This document shows, in pieces, positions 24,682 to 36,764 of a DNA stretch of 64,000 nucleotides. The notes beneath the pieces were generated by a model. That model did no database searches, was not told where the DNA came from, and worked only from the letters and a program-made list of their open reading frames with translations. Made by a program: the position numbers and the translations under genes. Source of the stretch: Ulota crispa (Eukaryota; Streptophyta; Bryopsida; Orthotrichales; Orthotrichaceae); the NCBI GenBank assembly GCA_963920765.1, contig OY987250.1:310001-374000 (forward strand), given 5' to 3'. Every line of letters begins with the position of its first letter. Within the stretch, counting starts at the first letter, position 1.

Positions 24682-25633
24682 TTAACCCCTAAAGGACCAG
24701 CTATTCCCGTGGGGGACAAATGGATTTTGGGCATGTACCTACAACTAATATACTTTTTATGATTTTTTGAAACTTTTATTGAAGGTGGGGAATTCAAAGA
24801 TCTATGTGGGCTAACTTTTTCTTCATTCCAACATTTATTGAAGAAGTTATGCATGAATTTCTGAAAAAAGGGGAAGGCAGGCATCCCAAATAAAAAATCA
24901 AAATTGCATTTAAAAATATAAAAATCTGAAATTGGTTCTTTAGATTTATACAAATGTGGGAATCTTTAAATCATTCAATTTTGATTGATAAGATGAAGAT
25001 TATGAGAAGTTTTGGTTTGCGGGTAGGTATGGAACTCCCAAACCCCCATTCTTTTTGCCCCTTGTAAAGTTTGTTGCTTTCTTTTTTGAGCTCTTTGTGT
25101 TTTTTTTTTGACTTTTTTTTTCCAAGTTGTAGTAGACTAAGATTCCTTGGTTTTCACCATTTGGATCAAAGTAATTCAAATTTCTGAATTCTACATAAAT
25201 TCTCCAATTTTGCCTAGTGTATATGCAAATCTCATGGCCTTACGGCATTGCAGAATTTAACAAAGTATGATCCACACCTCCAATTCATTTGAAAATTCTC
25301 CCACACTTACCTAACTTGGTCTTCTACATGGAAGAAACAAACTTCAACTTTGCGTTGAGCAATTTTTTTGAAATAGGAGCCGTCAAAAGCTTTTGAAATT
25401 CTGGGCAACAGGGAAAATAACCTTTTTTTTTCACTTTAAATGTTAATATCTCACTCTTCTACTTCTAGAATGAGTTGAATTTTTTCCCACAAGTACCTCC
25501 CATAGTCTAGGGCAAGATCTTACAGTAGAATTTCCAAAAAAAGTTTTTCTTCCTACCTTTCAACTCATTCCTCCAAAAGTGGCAGTTTTTAGTGACTTTC
25601 AAAGGAAAAAGGATTTATTCCTTTAGGGGTTAA
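24682..25633. mobile_element. TTAA-bounded element, copy E, about 0.95 kb
   Basis: TTAA (24682-24685) then CCCCTAAAGGACC; CCTTTAGGGG then TTAA (25630-25633). The interior differs from copies A, C and H, so this is a different subfamily with the same ends. Just outside the right TTAA the text GGGACTAGGAGC..GGACCGACTATTTCC resembles the left end again, hinting at a second, broken copy. No transposase; the best frame (24675-24953, minus) is 92 codons and not recognisable. Confidence 0.65.
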
Positions 25634-27776
25634 GGGACTAGGAGCTACGCAGGACCGACTATTTCCAAGTCCCATTTGCAATGTACACATTGATGATGCT
25701 CTTAATTGGGAACACTTAACATGAGATATTTGGAAATAAGAGCGTCTAACTTACAAAGAATTGCAAGAATGAAATTGGGCTCTGCAAAGTTGCATGGAGT
25801 ATGAATCAAACTTGAACCAAAATGAGGGAACATGGGCAAAGTCACAGAACCTACAGGGTCAAGAGACAAGGGGCAAGGCAAGCCTGGGCAGTGAGGCAAG
25901 GCAAGGGAGTGCAAATGTGCGGGAAAAACCGGCTGCTAGTTAATTGTTAGCCAGTGGAATTGGGAAAAAAACCGAATGCATTTGCCGGCAAAAAAATTGA
26001 TTAGATTTTACTAAAAAATCTGAATATAGTATACTATTATGTAAATTTAGAAAAATAGCCGGCAAAGTTTGGCAAAAAAAAGCATTTAATGGTACATCCC
26101 AAGAATTTGGGCATATGTTTGTACTTTTGTATGTCCTAGCATTTTCTAGGTAATTGTGTATACTAGCCTTGAAACTAGTATATTTTGAAACTCAAACAAT
26201 CACAATAATTTTCTTTAGAAGTCTAGCCTTTGAAACTTGGCACATGCCATTACACAGCTATGTGAGTATTATTGTCATTGAGTCATAGCAGTAAGTGAGA
26301 TATTCAAGCCCAAGGGACAAGAGTTTTCTCAAAAAGACAGGTATGAGGCATCATGCATTCAACTCTTGATCTATGTAAGCCTGATGCATGAGAATTTTAT
26401 CATTAAAACTGTCTATGTTTACAACTTGCCCTATAATCTGATCAAGACCTTGACTAGGCAGATTATACATACCATTTTGACACAAAGCTTATTGTCTTTT
26501 GAAAAAACTTTTGTTTGCAGAGCATTTTGCATACATCACCAAGTGGTATTACCTCGAGGACAAGCCACAAAATTTTTGTGCAACCACACGGTAGTCAGAT
26601 TTAGCTTGTAAATATTCCAAGCTTTGCAGCATGGGAATTCATTTATACAAACCAAAGCAATGCAGCGTGCAAGTTATAGTTGACTTATATGTTTAGACTT
26701 GCAGCTTTTTAATCTCAAAGCCTGAGACTACACTCAAGAAAAACAAACCGTAATTTTTGTCCCGGACTATTACAAGGTTGAGCACTTATATAAGTGAGGC
26801 AAAACCTATCGTCAGAGTAATTGAATTTCAAAGTATTATGTATATCTCTCAAAGTAGTACTACTTAGAGAGAAAAAAAGCCACAAAAAGAAATTTTATGT
26901 GTCCACATATAGTAGTTATAGCCAGAGAAAAGTTTCCACCGGTATCTCCATATCCTCAAAAATCCATAATCTAAGGCACTCTAGCAAGAGATTTTTAAAA
27001 GAAAGTTTTTTTTTGACATATTTGACATGTAAGAGTTTGAAGTAAGTAGAGCTAATCTGAAGTTTGGCATATCATCCAAGAGGCATTGGCCCTCACCTGT
27101 GCCCATCCCAAAAATACGACAATCCAATGTAATATTAGTGAGGTTGTAACGGGTGTCAACAGCCAAAGTGTTTATTATCACCTTCACAAGGAAAACATGC
27201 AACTAAGTAGAAAAAGTAACTACTAACAACCTCGACAAAACTCAAAGAGAACCTGTGAAGCAATAGGTTGTGTGTTAGCCATGCTTCAAAAAATTACTCT
27301 TGTGTCCATTCGGCAATGCTTCCATACTACTCAGACCAATATCATTGAGTTATTTTTACCAGCTGCAAAAAAGCTAAGCAAAAACTCCCATATTCAAAGC
27401 AAAGATTGCAACTTAGCAGGTGTGGTTTTTTATTATTGTAATAGAGCTTTCCTGAGGTTATACTCGAGGAAGGAACTTTGGTTCGTGTAACCATCTAAGT
27501 GTAAGTATAGTTTGACATGGGATTTTGTCCCTATGTGCTTATAACTCAATTATCTTGTGAGATCGGTTACTTTGAATATTTGGTTAGCTCGGTTGCTGAC
27601 CAACTTAATTGTTTTTGAAAAAAAAAAAAAATCTAAAAATATTATATTTTTAAGCTTAGTAACTATATTTGTTATTTTATGTAAAGTATCATATATAAAT
27701 TTGGTTATATAAATACAAGCACAAACATGTTTGTGATACTAGTAGTTTAGCCATAGGATGAACGGTAATTAACAAA
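25634..27776. other. AT-rich spacer
   Basis: No gene recognised. Frames of 70 to 81 codons were read on both strands without a family match. Confidence 0.5.
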
Positions 27777-27781
27777 GTACC

Positions 27782-28027
27782 TGTCACGGACATAGAAATA
27801 GAAAGATAATTGATAAGAATTAGGAATGATCTTAGATTCAAAAATGAAGAAAGAAATATCAAAGGAGATAAGCAATGGCTCCAAAAGATATGTAGTCGAG
27901 TCTGGATAATATTTCAACCTCAACCTCTATATATATTTTGATTTAAAGTGAAAGAAATCTAAAATAAAAGATATTCTAAGGTCAAAAGTAAAAAAAAACG
28001 GAACGTTCCAAAATAACGTCCCTAACA
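27782..28027 (-). repeat. 3' LTR of the outer element
   Basis: In plus-strand reading it begins TGTCACGG and ends CCTAACA, keeping the canonical TG...CA ends. Its partner is 38803-39048. Confidence 0.92.
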
Positions 28028-28069
28028 TTATCTTCTTTTTAAGCGACAAGTCTCACAAGGAGCCTTAGC

Positions 28070-28270
28070 TTTATCTAGATAAAGTTAATAAAATTCTTGT
28101 ATCATTTCTAATGCATTTACAAGATTCTCGACTAGTTTTCATGTTTGTTTGTTGATATCATAACCGCTCTAGTGTACCAAATACTCTACTTTGTCCCACC
28201 TTTGTCGTGAGATTAATATTTGTTTAACCTTATATTCATTGTAGTTCTCAATTTCAACACTCGGCGGTGG
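28070..28270 (-). pseudogene. Decayed chromodomain of the outer element
   Basis: Minus-strand translation gives EYKVKQILISRQRW, VEYLVH, then two stops around GYDINKQT, and LVENLVNALEMIQEF. Order and spacing match the chromodomain at the C-terminus of chromovirus integrases (EVEEILDSR ... EYLVKWKGY ... ENLVNAPELIQEF type). It places the outer element in the chromovirus group. Two stop codons inside the domain make it non-functional. Confidence 0.75.
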
Positions 28271-29540
28271 CGGTTATATTCTTCCTGGAAAATGTGACTG
28301 CTAATAAGGTTCTAAAAGAGATACATAAAAAATTGGATGTACTTTTAAAAAAGCTGGTAACTCCAAATGGTATGCTACTGGATTGATCTGCTTTGAAATG
28401 ATAAATGGTCCCGATCTCTGATAATTTAACTTATTATATGGCTATTTGATTTTAATATTTTGTTGAATAAGCCATACCTTATTTCCGATTTGAAAATCAG
28501 GTGCTTAATTGTAATGTTTGTCAACAGTTGTCTTGTAAGACTCTTGTGCGGATTGTAGTTGAAGCTTCAAAATATTTTAAATTTGCGATAATTGCCTTAT
28601 AAAGTCGTCAGCTGCTAGATTTATTATTTGCTAGTGAATTTAACAAATCAAGCTTTAAATGATAGCCATAATTGGAATAGAATGGTATTTATTGAATTGA
28701 AGCATGAAGAGTATTGTTGTATGCAAACTTTGCTAATGGCAAGTATGTTGTCCAATTGTCTTGCTGATAATTGATACTATATTGTAAATATTGTTCAAGG
28801 ACTTGATTAAACCGTTCTGTTTGACTGTCATTTTAATGATGAAAAATTAAAGAGAGATTGATCTCCACTTTCAATATTTTGAAAAAATGTCTTCAAAACT
28901 TCGATACAAATTGAGGTCCTTAATCTAATACAATATCGTTTAGTAAACCGTAATATAAATACACATTACAAAGAAATATTATTGCCGTATTTTTATTTGA
29001 TGAAGTCTTCTTGTAAGGGACAAAGTGTGCCATTTTTGTAGACCAATCCACTACAACAAAGATGCTGTTGAATAAATCTGATGGTAACAAATCTATGATA
29101 AAATCCATAGCAATTAAAGACCACGGCCGATATGAAATAGACAATGATTGCAAAAATTTATAAGGGCAATGCCGATGATTCTTGGATTTTGAACAAAAAT
29201 CACAAAAGATAAAAAAATCTTTCACATCTTTCCATATTTAAGGCCACCAAAAATCTCTAGAAATGAGTTCTAAAGTCTTGTTGTATCCAAAATAACCAGC
29301 GGTTGGGAAGTTATGACGAAATTGAATAATGCAAAGCCGTATTAGACTTCCTGGGATGAACAAATGTTATTCAAAATATAACAAATCTTCATCTACATTA
29401 AAATTGTCTTTTTTACCAATGAGACATTTGAAGTCGAGGGCTATACGATCTCCAGTAATTGCAACACGCATTTGATTGAGAAAGCCCTCATTTGTAAGTC
29501 ATAGTATAACCGTAGCACAAATGCAAAATAGTTCTAGTTT
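28271..29540 (-). pseudogene. Integrase remnant of the outer element
   Basis: The clearest part is 29225-28920: the zinc-finger second half CDFCSKSKNHRH, then MDFIIDLLPSDLFNSIFVVVDWSTKMAHFVP, here described by its first catalytic Asp in AMDF and VVVD. The text ends where the second catalytic Asp should follow (GLLNDIVLD). The remainder to 28271 has stops and frameshifts. Family knowledge: Ty3/gypsy integrase inserts the cDNA, and here the frame is broken. Confidence 0.8.
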
Positions 29541-29962
29541 CAATAAAATTTTACGCTGTTGATCAAATGTTGTTTCTCTAGCCTTGGATGCAAAATATAA
29601 TCTTCTTGATAAGTATAAAATAGTCTTTGTTGATTCTCCAATCGATATGTGATAATAAAGTCAAACCGGAATAGAAACATATTCCATTGAGCTTGACGCC
29701 GATTTAAAATACGAGATGGTATGAAGTACTTCAAATTTTTGTGATTTGCATAAATAGTCATCGAGTGCATAGCTCTTTCAAAGAAATGATGCCATTTTTG
29801 AAAAAAATTCACAAGAGCAAGAAATACTTTATTGTGAATCTCATAATTGATTTCGACAGCAGAAAGTTTCAGAGAGTAGAAGGCAATAAAATGAAACGTC
29901 TTATCTTCTCTCAGTTGTGAAAATATAGCTCCCAAAGCAAAATTCAAGGCATCAATTGCCAA
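29540..29962 (-). pseudogene. RNase H domain of the outer element
   Basis: Contains the first acidic residue (MAIDALNFALGAIFSQ), the block HFIAFYSLKLS, and the C-terminal signature NHKNLKYFIPSRILNRRQAQW typical of Ty3/gypsy RNase H. The block that normally reads DKE is NKV here, so a catalytic Glu is lost. It follows RT on the same strand with a frame break between them. Confidence 0.85.
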
Positions 29963-30157
29963 ATAAAATGCATTTGAAAAATTTGAATGTACTAAAATTG
30001 AAGTCGTAGTGAATGCGGTCTTTATATCATGAAATTTTTTTTTCGCTAATGGTTCTTACTTAAGCTTGTTTTTGCTTGTCAACCGAATAAGCGGAGCAGC
30101 AACTTGAGAATATCTTTTGATAAAGACCTAATTAAAATTAGCAAAACCAACAAAACA

Positions 30158-30697
30158 TTATACGTCTTTAATAGTCTTCGGAACTTTCCAAGAGAAGATA
30201 GTTTCTACCTTCTTGGGATCCATCTTCAAGCCCTCCGTAGTTACAACAAATTCCAAAAGTTCCATCTTAGTTTGGTGAAATAAACACTTCTCTAGTTTGA
30301 TGAAGAGCCATTGTTCGCGTAATTTTTTAAAGACCAAACGAACATATTTTACATGGTCTATTTCATTTTTAGAAAATACCAAAATGTCATCTAAATAGAG
30401 AACAACAAAATTGTCAAGATGCTCTCGAAAGATGTCATTTATCATGTGTTCAATGATTGCTAGAGCATTTGTAAAATCAAAATGCATGACATTATATTTA
30501 AAATGGTCATATCTTGTACAAAATGTCGTCTTCCATTTGTCTCCTTCTTTTATTTGTACAAGATTGTAAGCTCTGTGTAGGTCAATTTTAGTAAAAATCT
30601 TTGTACTTCCAAGTTGATCTAAAAGTTCAGAGATCAAAGATAATGGATAGCGGTTTTTATTTATCACCTTATTCAGACCTTGATAATCCACGCACAT
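30158..30697 (-). pseudogene. Reverse transcriptase domain of the outer element
   Basis: It starts in CVDYQGLNKVINKNRYPL, has FTKIDLHRAYNLVQI and the catalytic YLDD box (LYLDDILVFSK), and ends in LEFVVTTEGLKMDPKKVE. The usual FGLTNAP motif reads FDFTNAL, another sign of decay. The N-terminal part of RT lies across the inserted element at 36780-37171, so the coding sequence is split by a 6-kb insertion. Confidence 0.9.
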
Positions 30698-30769
30698 TCG
30701 TAAGGAGCCATTGTTCTTTTCACAAATAATACAGGCGCTTCAGCAGGCGATTTAGAGTGACAAATTAAG

Positions 30770-30993
30770 TGTTACGATACAAGATCAAGAGTCGACATTC
30801 CTTTTCTATTTTGAGATCATAACCTAATGTAGAAACAAACACTAAGAGACGCAAATGTGACATTGAAAGTATTCCATTGTATTAAGCAAAATGTCAAGTG
30901 AGGAACAAACCTCCTTACTTGGTTTAAGAAAGAAAAAGGAAGGGTAACCAACCTCTAACCAATGTAACCGTCATTACAAACTAGTTTGTAACA
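30770..30993 (-). repeat. 3' LTR of the inner element
   Basis: Begins TGTTACGATAC and ends TTTGTAACA in plus-strand reading, so TG...CA ends are intact. Its partner is 36536-36759. Confidence 0.93.
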
Positions 30994-31325
30994 TTATCCC
31001 CCTTTTTAGGTAGAGTTTTCTTACGATTTGGTGCCGGCGCCTCAGGGTGCTTTTTATGAAACTTTGCCACCATTAATGGTGCATTTTCTAAATTTGCCGC
31101 CGGCTCCCAAGAATTCTCTTCTGGTTTGTAGTCCTCCCAAGATATTGGATATTGCAATTTTTTTCTCTGACCAAAAATTCGTGAATTAAAAACTTCGTGG
31201 ACTTCCCATTCAATATCTTCATCAGGAGTGGTAATCGGTGGGGGTGGTAATTGGTGTCGTCCCGGAATGGAATCATGATGATATCTTTCAAGCAAGGAGA
31301 CATGGAACACATTATAAATCTGCAA
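30994..31325 (-). pseudogene. Integrase C-terminus and chromodomain of the inner element
   Basis: Reads NVFHVSLLERYHHD (the usual end of gypsy integrase), then a well-kept chromodomain: WEVHEVFNSRIFGQRKKLQY, PISWEDYKPEENSWEP and NLENAPLMVAKFHKKHP. Chromodomains of this class steer integration to marked histones. The aromatic residues (Trp, Tyr, Trp) of the peptide-binding cage are present. The frame ends just inside the LTR. Confidence 0.9.
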
Positions 31326-31329
31326 TGTT

Positions 31330-32400
31330 TTTGATAATTGTAAGCGATAAACAACATCGGAGAGTTTAGCAATTATTGTAAATAGTCTTAAAAACTTTGG
31401 GGCCAGTTTCCGAGACGGCTCTATTGTTGTTATATTATCGTGCCAAAGAAGAACCTTGTCGCCTATTTAAAATGTTGGTTGTAATTGTACCCCGCGATCA
31501 TAGTTGCATTTGGCGTCCTCCCCTATAATTTTTATCATGACCTTAAGTTCTTTATGGACTTGTTGTAAATGTTGCACTTGGTCCTCTGCCGCAGGCACTG
31601 TAGATGTGGTTGATGTAAAAACCAAAAATGCCGGATGATAACCATAAGTGGCATAGAAAGGAGAAAATCCTATTACAGAATGACTTGCGTTGTTATACGC
31701 AAATTCCGCTATTGGGAGGAGATCGGCCCAATCATCTTGCCGGGTTGTAGTGAAAGTTCAAAGAAACTGCTCAAGCACTTGATTTACCCTCTTCGTTTGC
31801 CCGTCCGCCTCAGGATGAAAACTCGTGGTTGGAGATGGCCGAATCCTAAGGAGTTTGCAAAATTTTCTCACAAACTTAGAGACAAAAACTAGCCCACGAT
31901 CCGAAATTACTCCCTCTGGTATGCCATGAAGCTTCCAAATATTATATAGATATAATGAAGCAGTCTCGTTGGAGGTAACCGTTTTCTTTGTAGGAATAAA
32001 ATGGCCTAGTTTTGTGTTTTTATCGACCACCACCATGATAGAGTCATGTCCACTGCTATTTGGTAATTTTACTATGAAATCGGTAGAAATTCTTTTCTAT
32101 GGTGCATGACCGGCCGGAATGGGTTGCATTAGTCCATATCTAGGATGATGAGTTGATTTCGACCGTTGACACAAGTCACATCCCTCAACGTACCGATGAA
32201 TATAGGGGCGTAACGTGGGCTAATAAAAAATTCGGCTAACCAAATCTAAAGTTTTAGCTCTCCCTTGATGTCCTGCGGTTGGTGTTTAATGCCGAGATTG
32301 CAAAATTTGTCGCTTGAGTTCTTCATCGTCTGGTACATATATCAAATCCTTAAAGTGAAGGATTTTATCATCTAACGTGTATTCTTGAAGTTGTCGGCGT
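31330..32400 (-). pseudogene. Integrase core of the inner element
   Basis: At 32036-31758 the catalytic core is readable: VVVDKNTKLGHFIP with the first Asp, then GVISDRGLVFVSKF with the second. Thirty-six residues on, the text reads DGQTKRVNQ where family members have DGQTERVNQ, so the third catalytic acid (Glu) is Lys here. That single change would abolish strand transfer. Upstream, the zinc-binding part near 32100-32300 is broken by stops. Confidence 0.85.
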
Positions 32401-32405
32401 ATATC

Positions 32406-33080
32406 TCAAGGAGGTTGCTTGGAATTGTCTTTGAAAAATAACAATAGTGGTTGTAGTGTGGCATCCTCTTGCAACGCTGTCTTAAGTTGTTCTATAATTT
32501 GTACATCCGCCCATACCGGTTCATGAAACTCAAACGCAACCAATCGCAGTAAGAGTCGGTTCTCTTTATTTTGTCCCTCGGTAACATCTACTTGTCTAGA
32601 AAGAGTGTCTGCCCTTCCATTTAGCAATCCCGCCCGGTGATGAATTTCAAAATTAAAAGTAGATAGGAATTCAGACCATTGAGCTTGGCGTCGGTTTAAC
32701 TGTTTTGTAGTAAGAAAATACTCCAAATTTTTGTGGTCCAAGAATACCCGGGCTTGATGCGGTAATCCTTCCAAATATACCCGCCAGTCTTGAAACGTCA
32801 AAATTATATTTAAGAGCTCCTTATCATAGATATTATAATTTTGTTCTGTTGGAGACATCTTTGAACTACGGAACGCACGAGGGTGGAGATGCCCATCATC
32901 TCCGTGCTGCAAAAGAATAGCTCCTGTTGCCACATCGGATGCGTCCGCCTCTACAATGAAGGGTCGTTCAAAATTAGGGTAGAGCAATATCGGTGCTTGG
33001 AAAAATCGTGATTGAAGTTCTATGAAAGCAAGGTCCACTTCTATGGTCCATCCAAATTTTTTATCCTTTTTTGTCAACAT
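32406..33080 (-). pseudogene. RNase H domain of the inner element
   Basis: A 224-codon open stretch. It begins with the RT thumb/connection text (FGWTIEVDLAFIELQ), then FIVEADASDVATGAILLQ with the first Asp, YNIYDKELLNII with the Glu, LDHKNLEYFL and NRRQAQWSEFLSTFNFEIHHRAGLLN with the usual end GRADTLSRQ. It is the best preserved part of the element and the catalytic residues seen are intact. Confidence 0.92.
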
Positions 33081-33869
33081 GATAAGGGGAATGGCAATCC
33101 TAGAATAATCACATATAAAACTCCGATAAAAATTGACAAAGCCAAAGAATGCTTACACTTCCTTCGCGATTTTTGGTGTGGACCAATCTTTAATGGTTTG
33201 AACCTTATTTTGGCACATTTCCAACCCTTTAGCAGACACCACCATTCCTAAAAACTCAACAAATTGACAATGAAACTGACACTTTGATTCCTTGGCATAA
33301 AGTCCATATTTCTCCAATTGTTGAAGAACTTCCTACACGACTCGTATATGTTCTTCCAGATCTTTTGAGAAAATGAGGATGTCGTCCAAATATATTACTA
33401 CGAAATTGTCCAATAGATCTTTAAAGATTTCCTGCATGTAAAATTGAAATTGGGCAGGCGCATTGGTTAATCCAAAAAGCATCACTAAATACTCAAACAA
33501 CCCATACCGTGTTTTGAATGCCGTTTTGAACTCATGTCCCAATGCCATCCGCACTCGGTGGTAAGCTTGTCTTATATCCAGTTTAGTGAAAATATTTGCT
33601 CCCACCAACCGGTCTGTGAGCTCCGGAATAAGAGGTAACGAGTAGCAATTTTGGATTGTGACTTTATTCAAATTTTGATAATCCACGCAAACTCTGATGG
33701 AACCATCTTCTTTTTGGCAAATACAATTGGTGCCGAAATCGAGGGTTTGGATTGTCGAATCCATCATTTCCCCAAATTTTCTTCTAAATACTTGCAAAGC
33801 TCTTCTAATTCCGCCGGTGACATAGGTCGAGACCAGTATTTCATGGCTTTTGGCCATGTTTGAATTCAA
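33081..33869 (-). pseudogene. Reverse transcriptase domain of the inner element
   Basis: At 33869-33333: [56 protein letters not shown] and [17 protein letters not shown]. The YLDD active site and FGLTNAP box are intact. A stop after HIRVV separates it from the next part (33332-33081), and another break lies upstream at the protease side, so RT cannot be made as one protein. Confidence 0.92.
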
Positions 33870-33982
33870 TCTTCATGTCCGCCACGCCATGTTTTGGCAA
33901 CTCATTTGATGCCTACTCACTAAAAGCTCCACTCAAGTCGCAGTATTCCTCTGGAATCGAAGAATTCTTTGTACTAAAAGAC

Positions 33983-34852
33983 TCACCTCGGAAATATCGA
34001 GTGTATAAATCTCCGCATCTTTTGCCAAAAAACGAAAAGCGGCCGTTGANNNNNNNNNNNNNNNNNNNNNNNNNNNNNNNNNNNNNNNNNNNNNNNNNNN
34101 NNNNNNNNNNNNNNNNNNNNNNNNNNNNNNNNNNNNNNNNNNNNNNNNNNNNNNNNNNNNNNNNNNNNNNNNNNNNNNNNNNNNNNNNNNNNNNNNNNNN
34201 NNNNNNNNNNNNNNNNNNNNNNNNNNNNNNNNNNNNNNNNNNNNNNNNNGCCTCCTCCTTTGCTAATTTCTTTTTCGATTCTTCCTTCGTGAATTGTGCT
34301 TTGTGAATGCAGTGCACTCGCAGTAATCCCATCATCCATTGACCATCGCCAAGCATCATTCCCAACTCTGGAATGGAGGCTCATTATTTCAAGCATTGTA
34401 CAATTCGCTCTACAATACGCTGAGTTGAACATTACACTCCTTTGTGACCAACAAATAATTGGGTCGTGACGAATCAACCAAGGGATGCCCAAAATAAATA
34501 GGTATCTTCCTGTGTTGGTGATATCCGCCACCAATTTCTCACGATGATTCTCAATTACAAGTTCAACCACCGCTTCGTGTGCAATAAGCCCGGAATTAAT
34601 CATTCGGCCATTAATCATCCGGACTTCTCTTCGTGCTCCCCTGAGTTTTAGGATTGCATTGCACTCTTCTGCAAACTTAGGATGCATGAAGATTCCTGTG
34701 GCTCCTGAATCCACTAGGGTGGAGGCCGCCATGGAGTTGATTGTGGCATCCAACGTTACATGGGCCTTTGGATCCAAGGTAGCCCGTAGAGACAATGGAG
34801 TCAATACATTTCTCAGATCCTTGTGGATCACTAAAAGTTCCTTCCATTGCAA
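33983..34852 (-). pseudogene. Aspartic protease region of the inner element, with assembly gap
   Basis: A 289-codon open stretch interrupted by N. It carries STLVDSGATGIFMHPKFAEE, the DSGAT active site of retroviral-type proteases, followed by ILGIPWLIRHDP, the usual second hydrophobic block. Family knowledge: it cuts the Gag-Pol polyprotein. Between it and RT lies the 200-base gap, so the linker is unknown. Confidence 0.88.
34050..34249. other. Assembly gap of 200 N
   Basis: Exactly 200 undetermined bases inside the protease/RT linker of the inner retrotransposon. The round number suggests a placeholder, so the true distance may differ. Confidence 0.99.
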
Positions 34853-36060
34853 ATATTGCTCATGATCAAGCTCATCATCCCCCCGTTTTGTACTTGTGCT
34901 TTGCTTTGGGATTTTAGCCGCCGCCGTCTGGACAATGCTTGGGTACTGAATCCTCCCACTCAGTCCCGGGCTTCCTCTTTTCCCGAGGTTGTTTCTTCCA
35001 TCTTCATGGTAGCCAAAATTGAAAGTAGCCTAGAGGGATTTGTAGGGCACTTAGCTCTGATATATTCTAGTTCGCCGCAACTTCAACATCGCCCGTGGCG
35101 TTGATACTCTAGCTGTTCCGCTGCCGTTTTTGCCAAAGCTTGCGTGGCTCAAGTCGCGCCAAACTCCATAGGCATTGGGCCCAAATTTGCTTAAGACCTC
35201 GCACTTGGATCACAGAAAGGAGCGGTTGGAACTCTAACATTTTAGGAATCGGATTGTACCTGTCAATTTTGCCATCGGCCCCATAGCCTCTCATCAATCC
35301 AGGACACTATTGCCATCCAATCTTTAAGTCTTTGTGGTTGGGTCTCTACAGTGGCTATGGAATCCAAGATTTCATCTTTGAGTCCTCTTCAAAATCGAGC
35401 CATCAAACTAGCTTCATTCCATTCAATTTGAGCGGCATATTCATTAAACGTAGAAATATATGATGCCGCCAAATTTGTTTGCCTAAGCCGACCTAAACGG
35501 TTTTCTGCGTTACCTTGTCTATCCAAGTCACCGTAAACCCAATAATAGATTTCCGGAAAGCATTATAATCTGTCAACATCTCATGATCACGTTCTTCATC
35601 AAGGGCTTGCAAAAGTGGCATTGTCCAATTTTATGCAGCTCCTGTCATATATGAAAGAGCATAAGCGATGTTATCGGCATCAAAATTATAAGTGCGTGGC
35701 TTACTTCGGAAGACCAAACACAATTGTGCAAGCCACCAATACACCTCGTTACCCTTCTTTCCGGAAAACTTATCTGGTTCCGCTACTTTTTATTCCTTGA
35801 TATGAAATCCATCACTTCAAGGCTCTTTCATTTTTTCTTGATGCTCGCCCTTCTTCCCCAGATGTGGATGACGCTACCAAAACTGGCCCCAATGTTGCAC
35901 GCTCTGAAAGTTCTTGCACTAAGTGGGGGATCGCCGCTTGAAACATATTTTAAATTTGTTATTATATGAATGAGGCCAACTCCGACCCCACCCCTTCCGG
36001 CATTGTAAGCCCTTGCGGATCTCCGGCTATGTGCTCACGATCCATGGTAGCTCAACCTAA
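34853..36060 (-). pseudogene. Gag remnant of the inner element
   Basis: Minus-strand text begins near 36044 (MDREHIAGDPQG) and is soon stopped. Further on there are typical Gag pieces, such as TNLAASYISTFNEYAAQIEW, GLKDEILDSIATVET, and a degraded CCHC knuckle near 35040-35095 (SCGELEYIRAKCP). Several stops and frame changes break it up. Gag forms the particle that packages the RNA. Confidence 0.7.
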
Positions 36061-36535
36061 CTTCACAATATGACTTCTTCAACCTTTTTCATCCACCACA
36101 ATCTTGCCATTATAGACAAGCATTGTTGAAACTTGCAACACGATTTACTTGATACAAGTATTTCCTAACCCTAATATTATTTCATTTATGCCTCTACTCT
36201 TCTTTCCTTCCTAATCACTACCAATTAATTGGCCGTTATCCTACCTACCAACTACGGTGAATGCATCAAAATTTAAAATCACCTTCTCGATAGAACCAAC
36301 AAACAACCCCAAAAACGCATTAAAACATTGAGTAGAACATGCCAAAATTTTGGAAAAAGAAAACCGCACAAATTGTTTGCTACTCCTACCACCATAGAAA
36401 ATTTGCAAGAACTCTTGAGCATATTTATTTCACAATAATTTCCCAAAAGACAACATTCCACATTTGTCAAAACCAAATACATCCCTACCCGGTTGCATCC
36501 TCATCCGAACGTGGACTCTCAAACACTTGACATTA

Positions 36536-36759
36536 TGTTACGATACAAGATCAAGAGTCAACATTCCTTTTCTATTTTGAGATCATAACCTAATGTAGAA
36601 ATAAACACTAAGAGACGCAAATGTGACATTGAAAGTATTTCATTGTATTAAGCAAAATGTCAAGTGATGAACAAATCTCCTCACTTGGTTTAAGAAGGAA
36701 AGAGGAAGGGTAACCAACTTCTAATCAACGTAACCGTCATTACGAACTAGTTTGTAACA
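36536..36759 (-). repeat. 5' LTR of the inner element
   Basis: TGTTACGATAC...TTTGTAACA, 224 bp, followed at 36760 by the TTAAG duplication. The minus-strand sequence just inside it (TAATGTCAAGTGTTTGAGAG) would hold the primer-binding site, but I cannot name the matching tRNA. Confidence 0.93.
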
Positions 36760-36764
36760 TTAAG

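Larger units (their letters stand above)
30770..36759 (-). mobile_element. Inner Ty3/gypsy chromovirus inserted in the outer element
   Basis: The 224-bp LTRs at 30770-30993 and 36536-36759 are equal in length, with about 12 differences by eye, almost all transitions. TTAAG duplications at 30765-30769 and 36760-36764 prove the insertion point. Minus-strand order is Gag, protease, RT, RNase H, integrase, chromodomain. A polypurine tract AAAAAGGGGGA lies at about 31000-31012 next to the 3' LTR. The total is 5990 bp including a 200-N gap. Stops split every domain into separate frames, and a catalytic Glu of integrase is changed, so it is not autonomous. Confidence 0.95.
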
